Part shown: positions 16,786 through 24,935 of the stretch, one piece after another | Layout of the letters: the number at the start of each line of letters is the position of its first letter | How positions within the stretch are numbered: position 1 is the first letter of the stretch | Source: VRUE01 sp036403515 | GTDB taxonomy: Bacteria > Actinomycetota > Thermoleophilia > Solirubrobacterales > 70-9 | Reading direction: 5' to 3' | NCBI GenBank assembly: GCA_036403515.1 | Contig: DASWQV010000087.1 | Span: 1-45,855, forward strand | DNA length: 45,855 nt | Translations under genes and position numbers: made by a program | Notes under the pieces: model-generated | What the model was told of the DNA's origin: nothing | The model's database searches: none | What the model saw: the letters and a program-made list of their open reading frames with translations, nothing else

Positions 16786-17415
16786 ATGGCCGCGATCCTC
16801 GGAAAGAAGCTTGGGATGACGCAGGTCTTCAAGGAGGACGGAGCAGTCATTCCCGTCACGGTCATCGAGGCCGGTCCCTGCAAGGTGACCGCGGTTCGCG
16901 ACCCAGAGCGCGACGGCTACTCCGCTGTGCAGCTTGCCTTCGGCGCCACCAAGGAGGGCAAGCTGAGCAAGGCCGAGGAGGGTCACGTCAAGAAGGCGGG
17001 CTCCGGGCCGATGCGCCATCTGGTCGAGTTCCGCGACGAGGACCTTGGCGCCGAGGACGGACCCAAGATCGGCGACGACGTCACCGTCGAGGCTTTCGAG
17101 GCAGGCCAGAAGGTCAAGGTCGCCGGGATCTCGATCGGCAAGGGGTTTCAGGGCGGGATCAAGCGCCACAACTTCAGTCGCGGCCCGGTCAGCCACGGTT
17201 CGCACAATGTCCGCGCACCGGGCTCGATCGGCGCCAGCACCTTCCCCGCCCGCGTCTTCAAGGGAATGAAGATGCCCGGCCAGATGGGCAACAAGCGGAT
17301 CACCCAGAAGGGCCTTGAGGTCGCCGAGGTCGACGCCGATCGCAACCTGCTGCTGATCAAGGGCTCCGTGCCCGGCTCCCGCAACGCGATCGTCGAGGTG
17401 AGGACCGATGGCTAA
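16786..17415 (+). CDS. rplC: 50S ribosomal protein L3
   Basis: The 209-residue L3 is an early assembly protein near the peptidyl transferase centre. It starts MAAILGKKLGMTQVF and carries HGSHNVRAPGSIGA and MPGQMGNKRITQKGL, the latter holding the Gln methylated in E. coli. The last 8 bases overlap rplD, indicating translational coupling. Length is normal. Confidence 0.98.
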   Translation: MAAILGKKLGMTQVFKEDGAVIPVTVIEAGPCKVTAVRDPERDGYSAVQLAFGATKEGKLSKAEEGHVKKAGSGPMRHLVEFRDEDLGAEDGPKIGDDVTVEAFEAGQKVKVAGISIGKGFQGGIKRHNFSRGPVSHGSHNVRAPGSIGASTFPARVFKGMKMPGQMGNKRITQKGLEVAEVDADRNLLLIKGSVPGSRNAIVEVRTDG

Positions 17416-18019
17416 AGCGGCCGTGCTCGGCAAGACCACCCAGGCGGACCTGCCGAAAGAGCTCTTCGACGAGCCCTTCCATCACTCCTTGGTGGACGAG
17501 GCGGCTCGCGCCGATCTCGCCGCGCGCCGCCGTGGCACCGCCTCGACCCTGACCCGGGCCGAGGTGTCGATGACCGGCGCCAAGGCCTGGCGCCAGAAGG
17601 GCACCGGTCGCGCCCGCGTCGGCGCGCTCAGCTCCCCCAGCCGCTTCGGCGGCGGAGTCGCTTTCGGCCCGAAGCCTCGTCACTACACGGTCAAGGTCAA
17701 TCGCAAGGCGCGGCGCAAGGCAATGCGCTCGGCGCTTTCCACCCACGCCGAGCGCGACAGCGTGGCGTTGCTGGACGCCAGCAGCTTCGATACGCCCTCA
17801 ACCAAGACCGCGGCGGCGGCACTCGAGAAATGGGGCGCCAAGCGCTCCACCCTGATCGTGCTTGCCCCCGAGGAGAGCGGTGCGGCAAAGAGCTTCCGCA
17901 ACATTCCTCGAGTCGGGGTCGTCGAGGTGAGCGCCGTCGGCGTCGCCGACGTGATCGGCGCGGCCTCGCTGGTCGTTTCCGAAGGCGCCATGGCGAAGCT
18001 GCAGGAGAGGTTGGGCTGA
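17408..18019 (+). CDS. rplD: 50S ribosomal protein L4
   Basis: L4 (203 residues) lines the exit tunnel. In E. coli it also represses the S10 operon. The loop block AWRQKGTGRARVGALSSPSR is intact, followed by FGGGVAFGPKPRHYTVKVNR. The start overlaps rplC by 8 bases, and its TGA shares a base with the rplW ATG. No unusual insertions are seen. Confidence 0.97.
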   Translation: MAKAAVLGKTTQADLPKELFDEPFHHSLVDEAARADLAARRRGTASTLTRAEVSMTGAKAWRQKGTGRARVGALSSPSRFGGGVAFGPKPRHYTVKVNRKARRKAMRSALSTHAERDSVALLDASSFDTPSTKTAAAALEKWGAKRSTLIVLAPEESGAAKSFRNIPRVGVVEVSAVGVADVIGAASLVVSEGAMAKLQERLG

Positions 18020-18312
18020 TGGACGCGCGCAACGTGATCATCCGCCCCGTTGTCTCCGAGAAGAGCTACGCGCTGATCGGGGAGGGCAAGTACACCTTTC
18101 GGGTTGACGACCGTGCCCACAAGACCCAGATCGCCCACGCGATCGAGGAGATCTTCGCGGTCAAGGTCGCCGCGGTTCGCACCTCAAAGGTGCGGCCCAA
18201 GCCCAAGCGGCGCGGCCTGCACCAGGGCAAGAGCCGCGGTTGGAAGAAGGCCGTCATCCAGCTCGCCCCGGGTGAACGGATCGAGCTGTTCGAGGGCGCA
18301 GAGACCGCATAG
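18019..18312 (+). CDS. rplW: 50S ribosomal protein L23
   Basis: L23 (97 residues) sits at the tunnel exit and is the docking site for trigger factor and SRP. MDARNVIIRPVVSEKSYALI and the conserved KTQIAHAIEEIFAVKV are clear. The start at 18019 overlaps the rplD stop (TGATG); the longer open frame upstream lies inside rplD and is not used. Confidence 0.97.
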   Translation: MDARNVIIRPVVSEKSYALIGEGKYTFRVDDRAHKTQIAHAIEEIFAVKVAAVRTSKVRPKPKRRGLHQGKSRGWKKAVIQLAPGERIELFEGAETA

Positions 18313-18322
18313 GGATATAGAG

Positions 18323-19167
<845 letters not shown>

Positions 19168-19168
<1 letters not shown>

Positions 19169-19440
19169 TGGGACGTTCGACCAAAAAGGGCCCCTGGGTG
19201 GAAGCTGCGCTGATGAAGCGCGTCAACGCGATGAACGAGTCGGGTCAGAAGCAGATGCTGAAGACCTGGTCTCGCGCCTCGACCGTCTTCCCCGACATGG
19301 TCGGTCACACGATCGCCGTCCACGACGGCCGCAAGCACGTGCCGGTTTTCATCTCCGAGTCGATGGTCGGCCACAAGCTCGGCGAGTTCGCGCCGACCCG
19401 GACCTTCCGCTCCCACTCCGGAACGGGCAAGGGTGAATAG
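19168..19440 (+). CDS. rpsS: 30S ribosomal protein S19
   Basis: S19 (90 residues) forms the S13-S19 head complex near the A-site finger. MGRSTKKGPWVEAALMKRV, SRASTVFPDMVGHTIAVHDG and GHKLGEFAPTRTFRSHSG are all conserved. Its start overlaps the rplB stop, and it almost abuts rplV. Confidence 0.98.
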
Positions 19441-19441
19441 C

Positions 19442-19795
19442 GTGGCCGCGCCAATCGTCGTCAGGGCCAGCTCACGTTACGTGCGGGTCGCCCCGCGCAA
19501 GGCGCGCCTGATCGCCGATCAGGTTCGCGGCCTGCACATCGAGCAGGCTCGGGCGCTGCTCGAGTTCTCCCCGCGCGGCGTGGCCCAGGACATCCGCAAG
19601 CTGATCGAGTCCGCGGCCTCCAACGCGGAGAACAACCATGACCTGATCGCCGACGAGATGCTGATCTCCGAGATCACCGTCGACGAAGGCCCGACCCTGC
19701 GCCGCTTCCGGCCGCGGGCCATGGGCCGGGCGTCGCGGATCAACAAGCGAACCTGCCACATCGCCGTGGGACTGACACCGGAAGACGAGGATTAG
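19442..19795 (+). CDS. rplV: 50S ribosomal protein L22
   Basis: L22 (117 residues) extends into the exit tunnel. GTG 19442 is preferred because AAGGG lies 8 bases upstream; GTG 19433, overlapping rpsS, has poor spacing. Conserved RYVRVAPRKARLIADQVRG and the tunnel hairpin around RRFRPRAMGRASRINKR, where macrolide-resistance changes occur in other species, are normal. Confidence 0.96.
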   Translation: MAAPIVVRASSRYVRVAPRKARLIADQVRGLHIEQARALLEFSPRGVAQDIRKLIESAASNAENNHDLIADEMLISEITVDEGPTLRRFRPRAMGRASRINKRTCHIAVGLTPEDED

Positions 19796-19799
19796 GGAT

Positions 19800-20594
19800 A
19801 TGGGACAGAAGATCCATCCCGGCGGCTTCCGGGTCGGCTACATCCAGGATTGGAAGTCGAACTGGTTCGAGGAGAAAGACTTCTCCGACGTGCTCAACGA
19901 AGACCTCGAGATTCGCAAGCACATCGAAGACAAGCTCGCCCACGCTGGCCTTTCCAGCATCACGATCGAGCGCCACGGCGAGATCGCCGTCGACATCCAC
20001 ACGGCCCGTCCGGGCATCGTGATCGGCAAGTCGGGCAGCGAAGTCGATGCTCTGCGCAAAGACCTGCACAAGCTGACCGGAAAACCGGTGAAGGTCAATA
20101 TCCGCGAGGTGAAGCGCCCCGAGCTCGACGCCAAACTGGTCGCCCAGTCGATTGCCGAGCAGCTTCAGAACCGGGTGGCCTTCCGGCGGGCGATGAAACG
20201 CGCCCTCACCTCGGCGATGCGCTCCGGCGCTCAGGGCTGCAAGGTCCAGGTCTCCGGCCGCCTCGGCGGCGCCGAGATGGCGCGGACCGAGGGCTACTCG
20301 GACGGACGGGTGCCGCTGCACACGCTGCGGGCGAACATCGACTACGGCTTCTTCGAGGCGCGCACGACGACCGGCCGGATCGGCGTCAAGTGCTGGATCA
20401 ACAAGGGCGAGGTGATGCCCGAGGGCTTCCGTTCCAATCAGCTCGACGAAGACGAGCCGCAGGGGTCCCAGCGGGGTGGTCGTCCCGGTGGAGATCGGGG
20501 TGGCCGTGGCGGCGACCGCGGCGGTCGTCCCGGCGGCGGTCGCGGAGGTCCCGGCGGCGGCCGCGGTGGCCAGCGTGGCGGAGGTGGGCGGTAG
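19800..20594 (+). CDS. rpsC: 30S ribosomal protein S3 with Gly/Arg-rich tail
   Basis: S3 lies at the mRNA entry channel and takes part in helicase activity. The KH domain (GIVIGKSGSEVDALRKDL) and the S3 C-terminal domain (GRIGVKCWINKGEV) are intact. The 264-residue chain then carries a tail of about 47 residues made of RGG, GDR and RPGG units (DNA 20455-20591, locally repetitive). RGG tails bind RNA in other proteins; the effect on S3 is inference. ATG 19800 follows TAGGGAT. Confidence 0.97.
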   Translation: MGQKIHPGGFRVGYIQDWKSNWFEEKDFSDVLNEDLEIRKHIEDKLAHAGLSSITIERHGEIAVDIHTARPGIVIGKSGSEVDALRKDLHKLTGKPVKVNIREVKRPELDAKLVAQSIAEQLQNRVAFRRAMKRALTSAMRSGAQGCKVQVSGRLGGAEMARTEGYSDGRVPLHTLRANIDYGFFEARTTTGRIGVKCWINKGEVMPEGFRSNQLDEDEPQGSQRGGRPGGDRGGRGGDRGGRPGGGRGGPGGGRGGQRGGGGR

Positions 20595-20596
20595 CC

Positions 20597-21019
20597 ATGC
20601 TGATGCCGAAGCGGGTCAAGCACCGCAAGCAGATGCGCGGCCGGATGCGCGGCAACACCAAGGGTGGCAGCACCGTCGCCTTCGGCGAGTACGGGCTGAA
20701 GTCGCTCGACCGCGGCTGGATCACCAACCGCCAGATCGAGGCAGCTCGCGTCGCGATGACGCGCAAGATCAAACGTGGCGGCAAGGTCTGGATCAACGTC
20801 TTCCCCGACAAGCCCTACACGAAGAAGCCCGCCGAGACGCGGATGGGCTCTGGCAAGGGCAATCCCGAGGGCTGGGTCGCCGTGATCAAGCCTGGCAAGG
20901 TGATGTTCGAGCTGGCCGGCGTCCCCGAGGACCTCGCCCGCGAGGCACTGCGCCTGGCTGGGCACAAGCTTCCGGTGAGAACAAAATTCGTCATGCGCGA
21001 GGGGGCCGAAGGACAGTGA
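20597..21019 (+). CDS. rplP: 50S ribosomal protein L16
   Basis: L16 (140 residues) helps position A-site tRNA. MLMPKRVKHRKQMRGRMRG, FGEYGLKSLDRGWITNRQIE and the loop KPAETRMGSGKGNPEGWVAV, with the conserved Arg hydroxylated in E. coli, are present. ATG 20597 is two bases after rpsC; the longer open frame upstream lies inside rpsC. The stop overlaps the rpmC GTG. Confidence 0.98.
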   Translation: MLMPKRVKHRKQMRGRMRGNTKGGSTVAFGEYGLKSLDRGWITNRQIEAARVAMTRKIKRGGKVWINVFPDKPYTKKPAETRMGSGKGNPEGWVAVIKPGKVMFELAGVPEDLAREALRLAGHKLPVRTKFVMREGAEGQ

Positions 21020-21228
21020 AGGCGGCCGAGGTGCACGACCTCAAAGACGACGAGTTGATCGCGAAGCTGATCGATGCCAAGCAGGAGAAGTTCAACCTGC
21101 GCTTTCGGCAGGCCACCGGCGAGCTGGAGAACACGGCTCGGATCGGGGTCGCGCGAAGGGACGTTGCAAAGCTGCTGACGGTTGCCAAGGAGCGCGGGAT
21201 TGACGTTGAGAAAGAGTTGAAACGATGA
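21016..21228 (+). CDS. rpmC: 50S ribosomal protein L29
   Basis: L29 (70 residues) is a helical hairpin at the tunnel exit beside L23. GTG 21016 has GAAGGA upstream and overlaps the rplP stop by four bases (GTGA). KAAEVHDLKDDELIAKLID, KFNLRFRQATGELEN and RRDVAKLLTVAKERG match the family. It also overlaps rpsQ by four bases (ATGA). Confidence 0.96.
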   Translation: MKAAEVHDLKDDELIAKLIDAKQEKFNLRFRQATGELENTARIGVARRDVAKLLTVAKERGIDVEKELKR

Positions 21229-21863
21229 GTGACGAGGAGAAAAAAGACGTGACGGAGGACACCCCTCAAGACGAGACCGCCGAGGCCGCGGGTCCTGTCG
21301 CGGAGGAGGACTCCTCGTCCTCGCAAGCTGCGGGCGAGGAGCTCACCCCCACGCCACCCGCAGAGGAGGCGCCCGCGGCGAAAGAAGAGCCTGCCGCCGA
21401 GCCCAACCCTGAGGACGATCTCCCCTGGAAGGAGAGGCGTCGTCTCCAGCGTTCGCGCCAGCCGCACAAGGCTGGAGCCGCTCTGAGCACTGAGGAGCGC
21501 CTCGCCAAGCGGGCCGAGGAGCGCAGGCTCAAGGCTGTTTCGCGGCGCAAAGAACGCGCTGCCGCTAAGCAGGGCAAGACGGCCGGGACCGGAACGCCGC
21601 CGGCCGAGAAGGATGCTGTTGCCGCCAAGACCCGGCAGGGGCTCGTCGTCTCCAACAAGGGCGAGAAATCGATCACCGTGCGGATCGACATCGCTCGCCG
21701 CCACCCGACTTACGAAAAGGTCGTGCGCCGTTCACGGACGCTGCACGCTCACGACGAGCGCAACGAGGCGGGCGAGGGCGACACCGTGCGGATCGTCGAG
21801 ACGCGGCCGCTCTCGAAGACCAAGCGTTGGCGCCTGGTCGAGGTGCTGGAGAAAGCCAAGTGA
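21225..21863 (+). CDS. rpsQ: 30S ribosomal protein S17 with about 130-residue N-terminal extension
   Basis: S17 proteins are usually 80-90 residues; this one is 212. The OB-fold core is the last 80 residues, from TRQGLVVSNKGEKSITVRID to VEVLEKAK. Before it lie an acidic Glu/Ala/Ser/Pro-rich stretch (residues 1-65) and a basic helical stretch (RRRLQRSRQPHKAG through RKERAAAKQGK). The acidic part contains the peptide AGPVAEEDSSSSQAAGEE, encoded by a 74-bp DNA repeat also present in rplE and rpsE. ATG 21225 overlaps rpmC (ATGA), and no later start has such coupling, so the extension is very likely translated. S17 binds the lower body of 16S rRNA. Confidence 0.93.
   Translation: MSDEEKKDVTEDTPQDETAEAAGPVAEEDSSSSQAAGEELTPTPPAEEAPAAKEEPAAEPNPEDDLPWKERRRLQRSRQPHKAGAALSTEERLAKRAEERRLKAVSRRKERAAAKQGKTAGTGTPPAEKDAVAAKTRQGLVVSNKGEKSITVRIDIARRHPTYEKVVRRSRTLHAHDERNEAGEGDTVRIVETRPLSKTKRWRLVEVLEKAK
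21288..21361. repeat. 74-bp coding repeat, copy 1 (in rpsQ)
   Basis: This 74-base sequence has inverted ends GCGGGT/ACCCGC and an inner stem TCCTCGC/GCGAGGA around a 9-base loop. It encodes S17 residues 22-46. By my count it matches the rplE copy at 72 of 74 bases and the rpsE copy at 65 of 74. All three are read in the same frame. The flanking coding sequence is much less similar. Confidence 0.9.
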
Positions 21864-22231
21864 TCCAGCAGGAGTCCAGACTGAAGGTCGCCGACAACTC
21901 CGGCGCCCGCGAGATCCTCTGCATTCGCGTCAAGGGCGGATCCCACCGCCGCTACGCCGGTGTCGGTGACGTGATCACCGCCACGGTCAAACAGGCCAGC
22001 CCGCAGGGGGGGGTGCGCAAAGGTGAGGTCGTCCAAGCCGTTGTCGTACGCACCAAGAAGCAGCTCGGCCGCCCCGACGGCACCTACATCTCCTTCGACG
22101 AAAATGCCGCGGTGCTGATCGACCCAGCCAGCAACAACCCGCGCGGCACCCGCATCTTCGGCCCGGTGGCCCGCGAGCTGCGCGATCGCAACTTCATGAA
22201 AATCATCTCGCTGGCCCCAGAGGTGCTCTGA
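21860..22231 (+). CDS. rplN: 50S ribosomal protein L14
   Basis: L14 (123 residues) forms intersubunit bridges and binds ribosome silencing factor. GTG 21860 overlaps the rpsQ stop (GTGA) and gives MIQQESRLKVADNSGAREIL, the usual N terminus. VRTKKQLGRPDGTYISFDEN and GTRIFGPVARELRDRNFMKI are conserved. Confidence 0.97.
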   Translation: MIQQESRLKVADNSGAREILCIRVKGGSHRRYAGVGDVITATVKQASPQGGVRKGEVVQAVVVRTKKQLGRPDGTYISFDENAAVLIDPASNNPRGTRIFGPVARELRDRNFMKIISLAPEVL

Positions 22232-22232
22232 G

Positions 22233-22571
22233 ATGGCAAAGGCAATGCGTATCCGCAAAGACGATCAGGTGGTCGTGATCGGCGGCAAGGATGCCGGCAA
22301 GACCGGCCGCGTCGTGCGGACCGATCCGAAGAAGGAAAAGGTCTTCGTCGAGCACCTCAACATGGTCAAGCGCCACGAACGGCCACGGTCGGTTCAGGAC
22401 GCGACCCGCGGCGGGGACATCGGTGGCATCGTCGAGAAGGAGGGGCCGATCCACGTCTCCAACGTGATGCTGCTCGATCCCAAAGACAACAAGCCGACCC
22501 GGGTCGGTGTTCGCCGCGACAAAGGCGGCAAGCGCGAGCGCTTCGCCAAGCGCAGCGGGGTGTCGTTCTGA
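22233..22571 (+). CDS. rplX: 50S ribosomal protein L24
   Basis: L24 (112 residues) is an assembly initiator. The KOW motif MRIRKDDQVVVIGGKDAGKT and GRVVRTDPKKEKVFVEHLN are clear, as is the EGPIHVSNVMLLDP segment. It begins one base after the rplN stop, and its TGA overlaps the rplE ATG. Confidence 0.97.
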   Translation: MAKAMRIRKDDQVVVIGGKDAGKTGRVVRTDPKKEKVFVEHLNMVKRHERPRSVQDATRGGDIGGIVEKEGPIHVSNVMLLDPKDNKPTRVGVRRDKGGKRERFAKRSGVSF

Positions 22572-23419
22572 TGGAGGCGACCGCCACACAGGCTCAGGCT
22601 GCCCCGCCGCCGCGTTTGCGCGAGCGCTACGAGCAGGATGTGCTGCCGGCGCTGATCGGCAAGTTCGGCTACTCGACCTCGATGCAGGCGCCACGCCTGG
22701 AGAAGATCACGCTCAATATGGGCTTGGGTGAGGCGAAGCAGAACAACAAGATGCTCGAAGCCGCGCAGACCCAGCTGGCGACGATCGCCGGCCAGTACCC
22801 CAATGTGCGCCGCGCCCGCAAGTCGATCGCTTCCTTCAAGGTCCGCGAGGGCATGCCCGTGGGCCTCTCGGTGACGCTGCGCAAGGCCCGCATGTGGGAG
22901 TTCCTCGACCGGCTCTGCTCGATCGCGGTGCCGCGCATCCGTGACTTCCGCGGGCTCAATCCGCGCTCCTTCGACGGCCGTGGCAATTACTCGATGGGCG
23001 TCAAGGAGCAATTGATCTTCCCCGAAATCGACTACGACTCGATTGATGAGGTGCGTGGCCTCGACATCACGATCACGACTTCCGCTCCGACCGACGAGGA
23101 GGCCTTCGAGCTGCTTCTCGGGCTGGGAATGCCCTTCGCCAAAGAGGGCCGGCCGGGCAAACCCGATGCCGACATCGAGGCGCAGGAAGCCGCCGAGGAG
23201 GAGAAGCGCAAGGAGGAGGCGCGCCTGCGGGCGGAGGCCGAGCAGGCGGCGCTGGAGCAATTGAAGGAAGAGAATCCAGAGGCATACGAGAAGCCCACGC
23301 CGGCGGGTCCTGTCGCGGAGGAGGACTCCTCGTCCTCGCAAGCTGCGGGCGAGGAGCCCACCTCCACGCCACCCGCCGGAGAGGCCGCCCCGGAAGACTC
23401 TGACAAGGAAGGTTCCTAG
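22571..23419 (+). CDS. rplE: 50S ribosomal protein L5 with about 95-residue C-terminal extension
   Basis: L5 binds 5S rRNA in the central protuberance and contacts P-site tRNA. The core (KITLNMGLGEAKQNNKMLEA, ARKSIASFKVREGMPVG, GRGNYSMGVKEQLIFPEIDY) ends near residue 190, where L5 usually stops. The remaining residues form a charged Glu/Ala/Arg helix (EEEKRKEEARLRAEAEQ and on), then the shared acidic peptide AGPVAEEDSSSSQAAGEE (residues 245-262) and a short Asp/Glu tail. The 74-bp repeat at 23303-23376 encodes that peptide. The start overlaps rplX. Confidence 0.95.
   Translation: MEATATQAQAAPPPRLRERYEQDVLPALIGKFGYSTSMQAPRLEKITLNMGLGEAKQNNKMLEAAQTQLATIAGQYPNVRRARKSIASFKVREGMPVGLSVTLRKARMWEFLDRLCSIAVPRIRDFRGLNPRSFDGRGNYSMGVKEQLIFPEIDYDSIDEVRGLDITITTSAPTDEEAFELLLGLGMPFAKEGRPGKPDADIEAQEAAEEEKRKEEARLRAEAEQAALEQLKEENPEAYEKPTPAGPVAEEDSSSSQAAGEEPTSTPPAGEAAPEDSDKEGS
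23303..23376. repeat. 74-bp coding repeat, copy 2 (in rplE)
   Basis: This copy encodes L5 residues 245-269 and differs from the rpsQ copy at only two of 74 bases, both near the 3' end. The inverted ends GCGGGT/ACCCGC and inner TCCTCGC/GCGAGGA stem are intact. It lies in the C-terminal tail, whereas the rpsQ copy lies in an N-terminal tail. Confidence 0.9.
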
Positions 23420-23420
23420 A

Positions 23421-23606
23421 ATGGCTAAGACTTCGCTTAAGGTTAAGCAGGGCCGTAAGGCCAAGTACAAATCGCGGGCGTACAACCGCTGCCGCCGCTG
23501 TGGCCGGCCGCGCGCCTACTACCGGAAGTTCGGCCTCTGCCGCATCTGCTTGCGCGAGGCCGCTCACGAGGGGTACATCCCCGGCATGACCAAGTCGAGC
23601 TGGTAA
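23421..23606 (+). CDS. rpsN: 30S ribosomal protein S14, zinc-binding type Z
   Basis: This 61-residue S14 has the CxxC-x12-CxxC zinc site at Cys24, Cys27, Cys40 and Cys43 (RCGRPRAYYRKFGLCRIC). The short zinc form is the primary version in many Gram-positive bacteria; the zinc-free form, if present, is elsewhere. It starts one base after the rplE stop. Confidence 0.97.
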   Translation: MAKTSLKVKQGRKAKYKSRAYNRCRRCGRPRAYYRKFGLCRICLREAAHEGYIPGMTKSSW

Positions 23607-23619
23607 GAAACGAAGACCG

Positions 23620-24015
23620 ATGCTGACTGACCCGATAGCCGATTACCTGACCCGGATTCGCAACGCGCTTGGCTCCGGCCATGACGATGTGGAGATTCCA
23701 GCTTCGCGACTGAAGGTGGAGATGTCACGGATCCTCAAGGAGCAGGGCTACATCCTCGATTTCCAGCGCCAGCCGGCGGCCGTCGGCGAGGCGATCAAGA
23801 TCCGCCTCAAGTACACGGAGGATCGCCGGCCGGTGATCCTCGGCCTCGAGCGCATCTCGCGCCCGGGCCGGCGTCGTTACGTCGATCACAAACAGGTGCC
23901 GCGGGTTGACGGCGGCACCGGCACCGCGATCGTCAGCACCTCGGTCGGGGTGATGACCGGTCATGAAGCAAAGGCAAAGGGCGTCGGCGGCGAGGTCGTC
24001 GCATACGTCTGGTGA
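23620..24015 (+). CDS. rpsH: 30S ribosomal protein S8
   Basis: S8 (131 residues) organises the central domain of 16S rRNA and in E. coli represses the spc operon. MLTDPIADYLTRIRNAL and GTAIVSTSVGVMTGHEAKAK are conserved; the end is GGEVVAYVW. It follows rpsN by 13 bases. Confidence 0.97.
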   Translation: MLTDPIADYLTRIRNALGSGHDDVEIPASRLKVEMSRILKEQGYILDFQRQPAAVGEAIKIRLKYTEDRRPVILGLERISRPGRRRYVDHKQVPRVDGGTGTAIVSTSVGVMTGHEAKAKGVGGEVVAYVW

Positions 24016-24022
24016 TCGACCC

Positions 24023-24556
24023 ATGAGCCGGATCGGAAGAAAGCCCATCCCCGTGCCCGAGGCCGTTACGGTCGAGATCGCCCCTGGCCTCGTAGCGGTC
24101 AAGGGCCCCAAGGGCGCGCTTGCCCAGGCGCTCTCGACCGATATGAAGGTCGAGCAGTCCGAGGGCGCCTTGACCGTCGCGCGACCCACCGATCGGGGCG
24201 AGCACCGCGCTCTTCACGGGCTCACCCGCAGCTTGATCGCAAACATGGTCGAGGGCGTCACCGACGGCTTTGAGAAGCGGCTGGAGATCCAGGGCGTCGG
24301 CTACCGCGCGCAGCTCAAGGGCAAAAATCTGGAGTTGGCACTTGGCTATTCGCACCCGGTCTCGATCGAGGCCCCTGATGGGATTGACTTCGAGGTCCCG
24401 CAGCCGACCGAAATCATCGTGCGGGGGATCGACAAGCAGCTCGTCGGGCAGGTCGCCGCAGACATCCGCAAGCGCCGTCCACCGGAGCCATACAAGGGCA
24501 AGGGAATCCGCTACCGCGGCGAGCACGTCGCGCGCAAGGTGGGTAAGCGCGCATGA
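24023..24556 (+). CDS. rplF: 50S ribosomal protein L6
   Basis: L6 (177 residues) lies near the sarcin-ricin loop. ATG 24023 gives MSRIGRKPIPVPEAVTVEI; the open frame further upstream lies in rpsH. FEKRLEIQGVGYRAQLKGKN and RRPPEPYKGKGIRYRGEHV are characteristic. Its last bases overlap rplR (ATGA). Confidence 0.98.
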   Translation: MSRIGRKPIPVPEAVTVEIAPGLVAVKGPKGALAQALSTDMKVEQSEGALTVARPTDRGEHRALHGLTRSLIANMVEGVTDGFEKRLEIQGVGYRAQLKGKNLELALGYSHPVSIEAPDGIDFEVPQPTEIIVRGIDKQLVGQVAADIRKRRPPEPYKGKGIRYRGEHVARKVGKRA

Positions 24557-24906
24557 CGCTCGTCACCAAGCGCCAGCGCCGCCTACGCCGCCGCCGCCGC
24601 GTTCGCGCCAGGGTCACCGGCACGACGCAACGGCCGCGCCTGTCCGTTTACCGCTCCAATCGCGGCATCTTTGCGCAGCTGATCGACGACGACAAAGGCC
24701 ACACGGTGGCCGCGGTCAACTGGATCGAGCCGGACCTGCGCAAGCTGACCGCGAGCGAGCAGGCCAAGCGGGCTGGAGAGCTGCTGGCCGAGCGCGCCAA
24801 GGCGGCCGGCGTCGAGACCTGCGTCTTCGATCGCGGCGGTTACCAGTACCACGGCCGGGTCAAGGCGCTCGCCGAAGGGGCGCGAGAGGGGGGCCTGGTC
24901 TTCTAG
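24553..24906 (+). CDS. rplR: 50S ribosomal protein L18
   Basis: L18 (117 residues) binds 5S rRNA with L5. The very basic N terminus (KRQRRLRRRRRVRARVTGT) and the core RPRLSVYRSNRGIFAQLIDD and RGGYQYHGRVKALAEGAREG match the family. It is coupled to rplF by a four-base overlap. Confidence 0.97.
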   Translation: MTLVTKRQRRLRRRRRVRARVTGTTQRPRLSVYRSNRGIFAQLIDDDKGHTVAAVNWIEPDLRKLTASEQAKRAGELLAERAKAAGVETCVFDRGGYQYHGRVKALAEGAREGGLVF

Positions 24907-24935
24907 CGCCAGTTCGCTACCTTGACCGCTCGCTT

